A DNA stretch of 20,826 bases from Stramenopiles sp. TOSAG23-3 (taxonomy: Eukaryota; Sar). A model generated the notes under the pieces. The model was given only the letters and a program-made list of their open reading frames with translations. It was not told the origin of the DNA and made no database searches. A program made the translations under genes and the position numbers. Shown one piece after another: positions 1-9,269 of the stretch. Within the stretch, counting starts at the first letter, position 1, and each line of letters begins with the position of its first letter. The DNA is taken from the NCBI GenBank assembly GCA_900128585.1, contig LT642286.1, positions 1 through 20,826 on the forward strand, in the 5' to 3' direction.

Positions 1-1
1 C

Positions 2-1333
2 AGTGCTGCAACACGTATCCAAACGTTAGTACGTATGGTGCAATCTCGTCGCCACTTCAAACACTTCTTGTCTGCAACGGTGGTATTGCAGTCCTTTGGA
101 AGACTAATTTTAATGCAGAAAACACTTCGTCGTGAAACTAATGCTGCCACTATCATTGAGAGTAATGTACGCCGGTACCAAGTACAAGTTAATTTCATGA
201 AATTGAAGCATTGCGCTACACGCATTCAAGCACACTACAGAATGCACATGTCGGCAAAAATGTTCAAAAAGACACGAAGAGCATCGATTAAAATACAGTC
301 CTTCCATCGTTGTTCCTCTGCATGGAGACGGCGAGTTGCAATAAAGAAGGCGTGTAAAGTGGTTGAAAAACATTACAATAACTTGTTGTTGCGACGTGAA
401 AAGATGCTAAAGGAAGCTGCGGTCTTAAAGATACAAGCAATTATTAGGGGAAACCAAGCACGAAGATGTGCGGAACGAATGATGAAATTTAAAAGTCTTC
501 AAAAGTTAGAAGCAATTCGAATTAAATACGCCGCAATGACTATCCAGCAGGCTTTCAGACAGTTCCGCCGAAGCCATTATGTTAGAGTTCTTCAACGATT
601 TGCACGAATCTGCGGTGCAAAGAGTTTTGCTATAACTAAAAGAAAGAGCGTAGTGACCATGCAGTCGTTTTTTCGCGCTGTGCTTGTACGAAAAGACATG
701 CCAAGGCGAATTAAAGAAGCTCGAAAGCGTGTTGAAGAGGCGGCAAAATTGGCTGCAGAAGCTGACCGACTGGGCAATAGAACAGCAGTAGCCTTGAATG
801 TTTTATTGAACTCGACTAATTTAAGCGGTGTGAAACGAGCCATCGTAACGTTAGAAGTGTCAACCCGACTTTCAGATATTTGTGCCTTCAAATTTGTAGA
901 AATGGGAGCCGTCCCAATCATTTACAAATTAATACGCAGCTGCAACAGATCCGAACCGCACAGGGCAGTCCTTGCGTATGCCCTTAACGTCCTGCGTCAC
1001 ACTTCCTGTTACGAAAAAGCAAATACTTCGGAGTACCTGCCACCTCGAAAGCATCGTATTGAAACCCTGTTAGAATTAATGCAAACGTTCCGCGAACAGC
1101 CTGAAGTCCTTCGCCAAATAACGCATCTAATGTTTCACTTATGCAAAGATCGGTCGTTCGCAAAACAATTGTCACTTGATCGTGATGTCATGAAAAGGTT
1201 GCTGAGCATATTGAGATTGCTCCAGCGAAAGGTGAAACATAGCACCGGGGTGAATAAGAAGAAGAGGAGTCTTGAAATGAGAGGAGTCCGCAATTTAGAG
1301 CGATTGATTGAACGAATCAACACTGGTCGCTAG
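2..1333 (+). CDS. ASPM: ASPM-like spindle protein, C-terminal part (5' truncated by window edge)
   Basis: The frame is open from base 2 to a TAG stop, giving 443 visible residues; the true start lies outside the window. The visible N-terminal half carries at least seven IQ-type motifs (for example ATRIQ near residue 3, TRIQAHYR near 73, IKIQSFHR near 96, LKIQAIIR near 142, MTIQQAFR near 179, VTMQSFFR near 218), a helical array that binds calmodulin or calmodulin-like light chains in this family. From about residue 260 the protein becomes an armadillo/HEAT-like helical domain containing LEVSTRLS and RSCNRS, which closely resemble the C-terminal domain of animal ASPM. Family members act at spindle poles with calmodulin and katanin to focus microtubule minus ends. 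The missing 5' part should encode the ASH and calponin-homology domains and more IQ motifs. A myosin or another IQ protein is possible, but the RSCNRS-containing C-terminus makes ASPM much more likely. Confidence 0.9.
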   Translation, partial: SAATRIQTLVRMVQSRRHFKHFLSATVVLQSFGRLILMQKTLRRETNAATIIESNVRRYQVQVNFMKLKHCATRIQAHYRMHMSAKMFKKTRRASIKIQSFHRCSSAWRRRVAIKKACKVVEKHYNNLLLRREKMLKEAAVLKIQAIIRGNQARRCAERMMKFKSLQKLEAIRIKYAAMTIQQAFRQFRRSHYVRVLQRFARICGAKSFAITKRKSVVTMQSFFRAVLVRKDMPRRIKEARKRVEEAAKLAAEADRLGNRTAVALNVLLNSTNLSGVKRAIVTLEVSTRLSDICAFKFVEMGAVPIIYKLIRSCNRSEPHRAVLAYALNVLRHTSCYEKANTSEYLPPRKHRIETLLELMQTFREQPEVLRQITHLMFHLCKDRSFAKQLSLDRDVMKRLLSILRLLQRKVKHSTGVNKKKRSLEMRGVRNLERLIERINTGR

Positions 1334-2052
1334 TCACTCGCTCCACCGTATATATTCCACCGATGATGCGTTATTTTCGTTTACTATTATTATTACCCAT
1401 GTATAATATTTTCATAAAAAATGGATAAGAAGTTTTCTTGTCGTCGACTACTTCGTTCCACGTACCGTGCGTATTTCCGTAGTGGGTACCCTGTATTATA
1501 CCTTTACCGGGTACAGGAACCAACCTGGTTTTAATACAGGTACAGGCACCTCCCTATATTAATATTAATTATAATACCTGTACCACCTGGTACGTAATGA
1601 ATATTCCTTGTGTATTGTATTGTGTTGCTGTGTTCTTATAATTCCCTCGTAATAGCTATATATTATAGTTGCTCATCATCAATCACGAAGAAGTTAAAAA
1701 AAACTGTTGCCAGCCATCCACTTACAGTAACACTACTACCACATCAAAATAATAAGAAATACACCACCACCACCTCTCAACTCTCAACAACTACTAATTA
1801 TTATACTTCTTGTACAATACTACTACTTGGTACCACATTACAACAAACGAATTTTGTTTTTTTTAACAATTAAATGTAAAAGGACCATGCCCATGGTAGA
1901 CGGACTTTATTCCGAACCGTTTAAAAAGCGCCATAAAAGCGACAATAAATGATTGATTACATTGTTTATAGAATAGAAATAAAACGACATTCCAGTTGGC
2001 TTCAAGTACTTTTTTTGTGTGCAGTTTTCCTCGAGTATACAACAGTGTCAAC
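1334..2052. other. Intergenic spacer with GTAC-rich inverted repeats
   Basis: No convincing gene is seen. At about 1460-1600 the motif GTAC occurs six times in roughly 140 bp, including GGTACAGG at 1539-1546 and its reverse complement CCTGTACC about 30 bp further on, which could form a hairpin. A related sequence recurs near 13.6 kb. The right half (1600-2050) is AT-rich with CAC/TAC-type simple sequence and should contain the promoter and 5' UTR of the downstream Erv41/46 gene. Confidence 0.6.
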
Positions 2053-3033
2053 ATGAGAAGGTTTGACGTTTACTTAAAGGCGGACTCTATGGTCCAGGAA
2101 AAAAGCTATACCGGGGCAATAATGACCCTCTTGAGCTCTTTGGTTATCATAATGTTGTTTCGTTCAGAGTTTAATAGTTACAATGAAGTTCGCATTGCGG
2201 ATCACATGGTAGTGGACCCAGCGTATGGGGAGAGAATCATTACCGTGAACCTGTCCCTTTCGTTTTTGAAGCTCAAGTGCCACGAGGTAAATATTGATAT
2301 CGACGACCGTAGTGGACACCATGACTTGCATGTGTCGGACGATATGCAAAAGAGTCCATACGTGCACTTGGAAGATATGGAGCTAGAACCCGAAAAATAT
2401 AACAACGAGCAACGGTTGGTAAAAAATGCCCCTGGGTGCTCGGTGAAAGGAACATTCAAAATACGAAAGGTTGCCGGTAATTTTCACGTCGCACTAGGGA
2501 AAAATTTAGCAGCCAAAAGTGGCCAGGTTACGCACACAAGTGACGTGCCGAAGTACCAGTTCAGCATGAGTGACATATCCAAGTACAACTCGTCCCATAT
2601 TATTCACCATTTGGACTTTGGATCAACTGGAAAATTAGCAACATTAGGCTTAGAGAAATACCCGTTGGACAATGTAACGAAAATATTGCCCGCGACGTCG
2701 AAAACTGCCCAGTACCAGTACTTTATCAAAATTGTACCAACAGAGTACGAGACGTTGGGTGGGTCGAAGCGAAATTCCCACCAATTTTCATTTACGTCAC
2801 ACGCCCGGGAAGTTAGTAAATCGAGTTCAATTTTTATCGCGCATTTCCCGCATCCTGGTGTGTTCTTTAAATACGATTTTTCGCCCATCATGGTCTCCTT
2901 TAAGGAAGAAAAATCGTCGTTAATGACCTTTCTGACGTCAGTGTGTGCAATAATTGGGGGCGTTTTCACCTGTGCAGGTTTGCTGACCAGGTGTTGCATA
3001 GGTACAGTGGATGTGATATCCAAGCTGGACTAA
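2053..3033 (+). CDS. Erv41/Erv46 (ERGIC2/3) family ER-Golgi cargo receptor
   Basis: A 326-residue protein. The first ATG at 2053 is preferred because the longer frame begins at TTG, and MRRFD at the new N-terminus matches the family start (MRRLD-like). A first membrane segment spans about residues 20-37. The luminal domain contains the family signature GCSVKGTFKIRKVAGNFHVALGK at about 128-150 and YQYFIKIVPT at 221-230. A second membrane segment follows at about 292-312 (FLTSVCAIIGG..). Family members are two-pass membrane proteins that cycle between ER and Golgi in COPII/COPI vesicles as an Erv41-Erv46 complex and retrieve or export cargo. The C-terminal segment looks more like ERGIC3/Erv46, but the Cys-rich luminal loop of ERGIC3 is absent and the length (326 against about 350-385) is nearer Erv41/ERGIC2, so the paralogue is not assigned. 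An AATAAA lies 14 nt after the TAA. The gene faces the lectin gene tail to tail. Confidence 0.93.
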   Translation: MRRFDVYLKADSMVQEKSYTGAIMTLLSSLVIIMLFRSEFNSYNEVRIADHMVVDPAYGERIITVNLSLSFLKLKCHEVNIDIDDRSGHHDLHVSDDMQKSPYVHLEDMELEPEKYNNEQRLVKNAPGCSVKGTFKIRKVAGNFHVALGKNLAAKSGQVTHTSDVPKYQFSMSDISKYNSSHIIHHLDFGSTGKLATLGLEKYPLDNVTKILPATSKTAQYQYFIKIVPTEYETLGGSKRNSHQFSFTSHAREVSKSSSIFIAHFPHPGVFFKYDFSPIMVSFKEEKSSLMTFLTSVCAIIGGVFTCAGLLTRCCIGTVDVISKLD

Positions 3034-3058
3034 AGGATTTCTAAAAAATAAAAACAAG

Positions 3059-3083
3059 AAAATTGGCTGTTATTTAAGTAATT
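3059..3083 (+). repeat. Recurrent 3'-UTR motif, copy 1
   Basis: AATTGGCTGTTATTT followed by TAAGTAATT lies about 27 nt after the stop of the Erv41/46 gene. The same core occurs twice more downstream of the 680-residue gene (9148-9194 and 9270-9330), each time followed by TTTAAGTAA. It may be an mRNA 3'-end or stability element, or a remnant of a short mobile repeat. Confidence 0.6.
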
Positions 3084-3233
3084 AATTTAATTCTTAAATT
3101 GATTCTGTAATTTTGTTTCGTTGTTGGTTGTCAATCACCAAATAGGATTTTTTTTAATTTACACACACACGCCGTCGTCACAGCGTGATGAAACGCTCTT
3201 GGCCATCTTAAATTACCTCTAGCTCCCTTGTGC

Positions 3234-4457
3234 CTACAGCAGTTTGCTGCTTCTTATTTGCTGACACCGGCGATATGCGTAGAATACGAATCCAAACATC
3301 AAAAAGGCCATTATCATAAATGGTACTCGCCACGACTGCTTCACTATTTCGTGCTCTTTCGAGACGTGCTGCAAATGATGGCCGGTCAATTCTTCAAGGC
3401 GTTTCAACTGCTCGTTCATCTCATCCTCTTGCGCCTCGAGCTTGGATATCATACTATACAAATGTGCATTTAAGCCCTTCACCTGATTTTCCAGGTGGTA
3501 CTTAATGTCCGTGATGCGCTCTTGATGCTCGTCCCCCTGTTGCTGCAAGGTTTTTACAATGCCCGTCTCTTTTACAATGTTGTTGATGCCCTCCATCTCG
3601 TCGTCGGTCGGTGCATCTGGGTCAACAGCATGTTGTCCGTTGCCTTCCGGGTCTGGGGATCTTTCCGTTTGAATTGTTACACCAAATATATCGTGAGCAT
3701 CCGTTAGGTCGCCAGTTGAAGCTGTGAACCCAAAATAATAGCCACCCTGGGGCAAGTACACTCCGTTCACATCGACACACCGTGTCCAAGTGTCGGAGTT
3801 GTGAAGGTTAATGTCCACGATAAGCTTGGGCTTTGAGTAATGGATCCGCACCGTGCTTATTTGCTGCGCCTCGGGTCCGTCGGTGTACGAACGGAATAGA
3901 GAGTGACAGGCAGGGATACCATGCTGCAGACCACCGTCTCCATGAATGTAGCTGAGCGTCCCATCGTTCGTCATGACAGACACATAAGGGTGGTTCTGCC
4001 GATCTCGGTTCCCGTTATCAAAAGTATCAAAAAAGACACCTAAACCTGTCCAATAGTCTCGTGATCCAAACACCGGTCCAGGTTCGTTCGCTTCGCTGGT
4101 GTACCAAAATGCAAACCCATCGCCGAAAAAGTCTACCCCCTTTCCATGCACTTTAAACTTAATCGTAACTTCCCACTCGTCCCCTAACATGCTGGCCGCG
4201 ATGCCCTCTGCGGTCCAAAGGGAACCTGCCTGGGACTGGAGTTCTGGAGTCAAGCGAATAAAGTCTTCTTGCACCGTGGTGCTGCCGCTGATGGACCACA
4301 TCCCGTACAACCTACCATCGTTGTAAGGCGTCTTATCAAGTGAAAGATCTTCGTTTCGATTCATAAGGGCTCGAGCGTTGTCCATGCTAATAAAAAGCAA
4401 CACGAAAAGAACACACAGAGAAAATGTGGAGACCGCCCGGTCTACAAAAACACTCAT
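3234..4457 (-). CDS. L-type lectin cargo receptor, ERGIC-53/VIP36-like
   Basis: A 407-residue type I membrane protein. The ATG at 4457 is chosen because the longer frame starts at GTG, and it places a signal peptide at residues 1-30 (TFSLCVLFVLLFI core). The L-type lectin domain spans about 44-268, with DFIRLTP (65-71), GDGFAFWYT (112-120), PGPVFG (126-131), the Ca-binding type stretch DTFDN (144-148), His172/Asp174, Cys184 and Cys227 as the likely disulfide, and TGDL (248-251), equivalent to the mannose-binding GGL region. Residues 285-370 are a heptad-like coiled coil probably used for oligomerisation. A membrane segment covers 379-395, followed by a short cytosolic tail ending SSKLL. Family members bind high-mannose glycoproteins in the ER lumen and carry them to the Golgi. 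The long coiled coil makes it closer to ERGIC-53 in layout than to VIP36. The convergent neighbour is another ER-Golgi receptor. Confidence 0.94.
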   Translation of the reverse strand: MSVFVDRAVSTFSLCVLFVLLFISMDNARALMNRNEDLSLDKTPYNDGRLYGMWSISGSTTVQEDFIRLTPELQSQAGSLWTAEGIAASMLGDEWEVTIKFKVHGKGVDFFGDGFAFWYTSEANEPGPVFGSRDYWTGLGVFFDTFDNGNRDRQNHPYVSVMTNDGTLSYIHGDGGLQHGIPACHSLFRSYTDGPEAQQISTVRIHYSKPKLIVDINLHNSDTWTRCVDVNGVYLPQGGYYFGFTASTGDLTDAHDIFGVTIQTERSPDPEGNGQHAVDPDAPTDDEMEGINNIVKETGIVKTLQQQGDEHQERITDIKYHLENQVKGLNAHLYSMISKLEAQEDEMNEQLKRLEELTGHHLQHVSKEHEIVKQSWRVPFMIMAFLMFGFVFYAYRRCQQIRSSKLL

Positions 4458-4995
4458 TTTTCCGCTTGCCACTCTTTTCGTAACCGGTTAAGTAGATATG
4501 CCTAAGAAGTAAGCGCCCTAATATGCGTTGAACAGTAAGAACGCGTTTGTAAACAGAAATATACCTTATTTCTTCTCTCTCTCTCACTTCCTCTTTACAC
4601 GTGTTTTGATTTGACACGAGCAGTTGCTAGATGAAATCGTTTATAACTTTCATTCATTTACGTCTATACAAAAGCTACATACAGTATAATTTAATTTTTA
4701 TTAAAATCAGTTAAAAAAATTTGTATTGTGTATTGTATTTTTTTATATATTTTATTAAATATAAATTATAAAAAATTATTATTATTTATTATTATTACAC
4801 TGTAATTATAAAATTACTGTTGTTGTATTATTATTTCGTATTTTATAATAATAATAATAGGTATTTATTATATTTATTTATTTATTTTTTAAATATAATC
4901 CTCCCTCCGTCGTCGTCGTCTCTTCTTCTTTTTTTATTAAATATTATTATTATTATCCGTGGTGGTTCCATCCAGTCTCTCCTCTCCCTCTCCAG

Positions 4996-5019
4996 TGGTG
5001 CATTGGTGCATTGGTGCAT
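4996..5019. repeat. Short tandem repeat, TGGTGCAT x3
   Basis: Three exact consecutive copies of the 8-bp unit TGGTGCAT inside the pyrimidine-rich tract of the long spacer. The unit is not a multiple of three and lies in no supported gene. Confidence 0.9.
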
Positions 5020-6266
5020 TTCGATCGGTCGTCATCATCGCCTCGCCTGCTGCCATCGTTCCTCTCTCTCGCTCCTCGCCTCCGTCGTTATAGTCGTTCT
5101 ATCTTCTCCTCCTCGTCCTTCTTCTCTTCATATCGTATTTATAGTATTTATTAGTATTTATTAGTATACCAAATCTTTGCTGTGACTACAGCGACTTTTT
5201 TCTTTTATTTCAGGATTTAAATTATATTATTATTTTATCGGTATTATTAATTATACTGTACAGTATTACATTATTATTGCTTCTATTAGCCTTTTAAAAT
5301 TATTACTTATATTTTACATTCGTACTATTGTATTCTATGCTGCTTGGATAGCATAACATTACGTACGTAGTCGTCTTCGTACATTAAATACGAGGAAGAG
5401 ACAAAGAAGATGCTTTTCTTTTAAATTTTTTTTTGTTCACAACAACAGGTACTGTACAGTAGAGAGAAAAGGGAAAAAAAAAGGAGAAAACAATTAGACG
5501 ACTATAATAATAATTAATAATAGAATTGTTTTCTGTTTGAAGAAGAGAAGAAGAAGAAGGAAGAAAAAAACAAAACAAAAAATTAAAAATATTTCATTAT
5601 CTCTTTGTTGCTATTATTTGTTTTGTATTTGTACACTTACACAGTATAATAATATAATAATTAAAAGATGCAATCAACTCCACCACCGCCACCGCGCGCT
5701 GCATTTTTTATTTATTTAATTTTATTATACAGTCATTTTTTACGACTACCGACCTCGTATTTAATTAAAACCCTATAATAATATTTACATTCCATTCCGT
5801 TGTTGGAATACTTTCGACACGTGGTGTGAGTTTGGATTTCTGTTGCTTTTGTTGTTGTTCCAAATATTATTATTAGACTATACAAATACGAAGGGATTTA
5901 TTTAATTGTTACGAGGACGCAAAGTAAATAGTTAGCAAATAAATAATTTATTATTTCTCCTTTGTACCTACTGTACCTTGTATTTATTTATCAAATTATT
6001 ATTTTATTAGAACGACATAGACAGTAGGACTAATAAAATTTAATCTATTGTGGATTCGTATTCGTTTGTTGTTTTACTCAGCTATTTCTATCTGCTCGAA
6101 TCTGCCGAACCACACATACGGTCGTCACACCCTCCCTCGGCCTTCTTACTCCTCCTCGTACGGCGGTACCGGTACGTAATAATACTCGGATGTGTGTGGG
6201 GTGGTGCGAGAAGATAATTTTATTTTCGATTGGCACACATTTCCCTAAATCCCTTGGTTTTATTCC

Positions 6267-6296
6267 TGGTACGGTAGTATTAATAATACCGTACCA
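6267..6296. repeat. Near-perfect 30-bp palindrome
   Basis: The left arm TGGTACGGTA and right arm TACCGTACCA flank a TATTAATA centre; only one symmetric pair (G against A) fails to match. The arms belong to the GGTAC/GTACC motif class that recurs in other spacers of this window. It could form a cruciform, bind a dimeric factor, or be a repeat footprint. Confidence 0.85.
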
Positions 6297-7060
6297 CCGA
6301 TCGACGACCGACCTGCGGTGGTGAAGCAATTCCATTCCGACAACTGGGGCATACGAAGCAAATGCAGGGATTGTGTGCCCCCTCCCCTTTCTTTTTTATA
6401 GTAGTAAATTAAAAAAAAATGTATTTAATAAAATATTATTGTATTATTTTTTTTCCCTTTCTTCTTTGCTATCCAATGTTACTGGTAGTATCATTTTTTT
6501 TGCAAAAATTTATTATTTATTATTTTTTTTACCAAGTAGTTAGTCGTCTATTATTTATTACAATAGTTAGTTATTGTCCATTATTATATTATGTACATTG
6601 AGTTGCTTTTTTTTAATTTACCACCAGACTTTGTTGTACACTATTATTATTATTTGGGTTCCCGTACCTGGTATTATTATACTGTAATACGACGTACGAA
6701 GAGGAAGAAAAAAGAAAAAAAATAATAATAATAATTTTATTTAAAAAATAATAATAATATATAATTAATAAAGAACACATTACTTCTTTCGCCATTTCGG
6801 AGTTAGTTACTGATGAAAATTGCATTGCATAAAGGAAATAAATAATTAAAACGCAGGCATTCGACATTAGTTACATTTAACTGCCCAATTTTTTTTTGAC
6901 GTAAAGCAAACTGTGTCTATAAGTTTAATTATTTAGTTTACGTTGCCCGTGACGACATTTTATAAGTCGTGGCATTTTCCTATACCGTCGGAGCTGGAGG
7001 ACCAACGTGCTTCACCCCCGCCCCCGCACGCACGCGCACACACTCAACCCACTGTAAAAG

Positions 7061-9103
7061 ATGAACTCCCAGACGAGAAAGAAAGGTCCTTTGAAAGGCG
7101 ACCACCAATTGATTGCTGGTGTCCGAGGTAAAAACGACGGTGATCGCATCGACGAATCTCTGGGCCTTGCAGGAGGCCACCACAGCAGCACAACCCCTCC
7201 AAAAGATACAAAAATTCAATACAGCTCAAGGAAAAGCCCAATATCTCGGAAAAGTCCTCGCAGTAGCCCTAGAAGCTCACCGGCAAGGCGAACACCGTCT
7301 CCGCACCATATTCATAAGTCGCACAAGGAGGGCCGAGTGAGTCCCAGAACTCGGGGCTTAAAGTCGACTGGGGCGTACGGGAAGGGTGGCCGGGGCACCA
7401 AGTTGGTGCACAGCTCAGCCCCGGCACACGACGCGAAGGGGACCGTGGGGGGCGGGATTCGCTCTGCGTTTGCCAGTAGTAAAAACTCAAGCAATTCGAT
7501 TTCGTCTTCGAGTGAAGTTAATCAGATATTGTCCAAAGGAAAACGCATTGGAATGCAACACTCTCTTCACAAAACGGTCGGGGAGAACCCTCCACCCGGA
7601 GTTTTCGAAGTGAATGCCCGCCAGAAACCGAGCGCCCTAATCGCGGCGCCTAAAGTCAACCCAAACAATGGGACTGTCGGTGGCGGGACACGCCTTATTA
7701 TGTCGAAGGTGCCAGTGCGTCATCGTAAAACGGGGCGAACGGCGTTGCGTAGCGACCGTGATCGTGAGTTTCTGAACAATCCGATCCCGAAAGGTGAAAG
7801 CATCCTGCCCTGGTTTGCCTCCAACCAAACTGGCGAGGCGGGGACCCAAACGGGGTTGGTTTACAATGCTGACGGAGTCCACCCCGACGTGGAAGCGTAT
7901 TCGCGAATTAAAGATGGGTTTGGGCGGCGCAGGTCCAACTCATGGGGTCCCTCTGCCCGTCGTCGCGCGCTTGCGGCATCTTCTACTGGCAAAACTGCTG
8001 AGAAGGGGCAGAGTGGTGGAAGAAAAAAACATGAAAAGCCGGTGGACCCAAGCGTAGCGGCAACCCCTGGGGGCAAGAATGCCCGGCCCCGCAACGGCAT
8101 GAACTTGGCGTTTACACCAAAGGATTATGCCCCTGCAGGCAAACCTTACTATAAAGAAATATCCATCGAAGACATCGACAAGATGCAAGGAATACTATCT
8201 CAAATGAAGGAGGACATGCTTCGCAAAGAGCAAGATTCTGTGGTGGTCAAGGGTCCGCTGCGAGAAATGCTCGAGCAGCACCAAGAACACTTTGACGACG
8301 TTGGGACGGACCTGGAAATTATCTCAAATTCTGTACATGACGAACACGCGATGTCGCTGGAAAAGTCGCGCCGGCGCGCTAAGTCTGGCCCTGCTGCGCT
8401 CAGGAGAAACTATGGGGACATGAAGCAAGTTTTTGATGCCATGAATGAAATGCAAGGCACACCTGGAAAGAGCCTTCGAGCATCGTTCGAGGAAATAGAA
8501 GAGGAAATTAGAAAAAAGCGGCTCGCGGGAGATGGTAGAACGAATGGAAACGCTGGCCCTTACGCAGTGTACGCGGCGGCGCAGCTGCGACTGCGCACGT
8601 CTTTGGAAGATTCCGGGGCCATCAGTGGTGGCACCGCACCAAACTTTAAAATGTTTCGCTCGAAAAGCACGGATGACGAAGACGCCAATCCGGAGACCTC
8701 CCCCAGAAAGAGTGCAGCAGTCGACCATGAAAATAAAAGCAGCAAAAGCGTGTCCACGGGTACGTCCCCTTTGAAAATTTCTACTCCAAGAAAACCGGAA
8801 AGTCCTTCAGAAGCAGGCTTCGACTTGATAGAACGTCCGTCGTTAGGGGAAGCTTTAAACGAAATTCAGCCATCTTCTGACTTGAGCAAATCTCCTCCCA
8901 AAGTTTCTCGGGTGTTGTCGGACACAGAAATTCCACGATTGAAATTAGATATGTTGAACCTCTCAATCAAAAGTCCGAGAGGTCAAAACTCCTGCAATTC
9001 CCCAGATTTATCGAAGCAAATGCTGGATATTGCAAGTCCAAGGTCTGCATTCTCGAAAACATCTGCACGGAGTACCCTGACAAACAGTTCTTCCGAGAAC
9101 TGA
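7061..9103 (+). CDS. Ser/Pro-rich, basic, largely disordered protein of unknown function
   Basis: A 680-residue protein starting at ATG 7061 and ending in TGA. I do not recognise a family. The N-terminal third is very rich in Ser, Arg and Lys with many SP dipeptides (SRKSPRSSPRSSPARRTPSP at about 62-81), resembling proline-directed kinase sites and microtubule- or nucleic-acid-binding tails. The short element GTVGGG(I/T)R occurs twice, at 127-134 and 204-211. A more structured part around 360-490 is predicted helical (KEISIEDIDKMQGILSQMKEDM; MKQVFDAMNEMQ; SFEEIEEEIRKKR) and may be a coiled coil or dimerisation region. The C-terminus (540-665) is again rich in SPR/SPK sites. No signal peptide or membrane segment is seen. 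A cytoskeletal or chromatin scaffold controlled by phosphorylation is an inference from composition only. Codon use is typical of a real gene: it has balanced GC in contrast to the AT-rich flanks. Confidence 0.82.
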   Translation: MNSQTRKKGPLKGDHQLIAGVRGKNDGDRIDESLGLAGGHHSSTTPPKDTKIQYSSRKSPISRKSPRSSPRSSPARRTPSPHHIHKSHKEGRVSPRTRGLKSTGAYGKGGRGTKLVHSSAPAHDAKGTVGGGIRSAFASSKNSSNSISSSSEVNQILSKGKRIGMQHSLHKTVGENPPPGVFEVNARQKPSALIAAPKVNPNNGTVGGGTRLIMSKVPVRHRKTGRTALRSDRDREFLNNPIPKGESILPWFASNQTGEAGTQTGLVYNADGVHPDVEAYSRIKDGFGRRRSNSWGPSARRRALAASSTGKTAEKGQSGGRKKHEKPVDPSVAATPGGKNARPRNGMNLAFTPKDYAPAGKPYYKEISIEDIDKMQGILSQMKEDMLRKEQDSVVVKGPLREMLEQHQEHFDDVGTDLEIISNSVHDEHAMSLEKSRRRAKSGPAALRRNYGDMKQVFDAMNEMQGTPGKSLRASFEEIEEEIRKKRLAGDGRTNGNAGPYAVYAAAQLRLRTSLEDSGAISGGTAPNFKMFRSKSTDDEDANPETSPRKSAAVDHENKSSKSVSTGTSPLKISTPRKPESPSEAGFDLIERPSLGEALNEIQPSSDLSKSPPKVSRVLSDTEIPRLKLDMLNLSIKSPRGQNSCNSPDLSKQMLDIASPRSAFSKTSARSTLTNSSSEN

Positions 9104-9147
9104 GGCATTCTTGGTTACGCTGCTAGGAAAGGTAACAAATTCTTATA

Positions 9148-9194
9148 ACAAAAAATTGGCTGTTATTTAAAAGTATAATTTGTTTTAAGTAATT
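9148..9194 (+). repeat. Recurrent 3'-UTR motif, copy 2
   Basis: AACAAAAAATTGGCTGTTAT core, then TTTTAAGTAATT about 15-25 nt later, located 45 nt after the stop of the 680-residue gene. It shares the core and the TTTAAGTAA tail with copies at 3059 and 9270. Confidence 0.75.
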
Positions 9195-9269
9195 AAAAAA
9201 TAATGTGACTTCTATATTAAAAACGAATAATGTACTGCGAACTGAACTCTACTGGGATGGATTCTTAAA

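Larger units (their letters stand above)
4458..7060. other. Long AT-rich intergenic region between divergent genes
   Basis: About 2.6 kb without a credible gene. Open frames here encode only low-complexity runs from TTA/ATT and CTT/CGT repeats. From 4890 to 5135 the + strand is strongly pyrimidine-rich (CCTCC, CGTCGTCGTC, CTCTCTC); from 5395 to 5580 it is strongly purine-rich (GAAGAAGAGAAG). A TGGTGCAT unit is repeated three times at 4996-5019 and a TAGTATTTAT-like unit at about 5141-5170. A 30-bp palindrome lies at 6267-6296. The left end should hold the promoter of the lectin gene and the right end that of the 680-residue gene. A pyrimidine tract followed by TTTCAG near 5205-5213 resembles a 3' splice site, but no exon could be attached to it. 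Confidence 0.7.

Noticed and set aside
1996-2052. 19-residue N-terminal extension of the Erv41/46 frame
   Set aside because: It would start at TTG, which nuclear eukaryotic genes seldom use; the ATG at 2053 gives the family-typical MRRFD start.
4458-4472. Five-residue N-terminal extension of the lectin
   Set aside because: It starts at GTG; the ATG at 4457 already gives a complete signal peptide.
4820-5164. 114-codon frame in the long spacer
   Set aside because: It encodes only Tyr/Leu/Ile/Ser runs produced by TTA, CTT and CGT simple repeats; low complexity, no gene-like composition.
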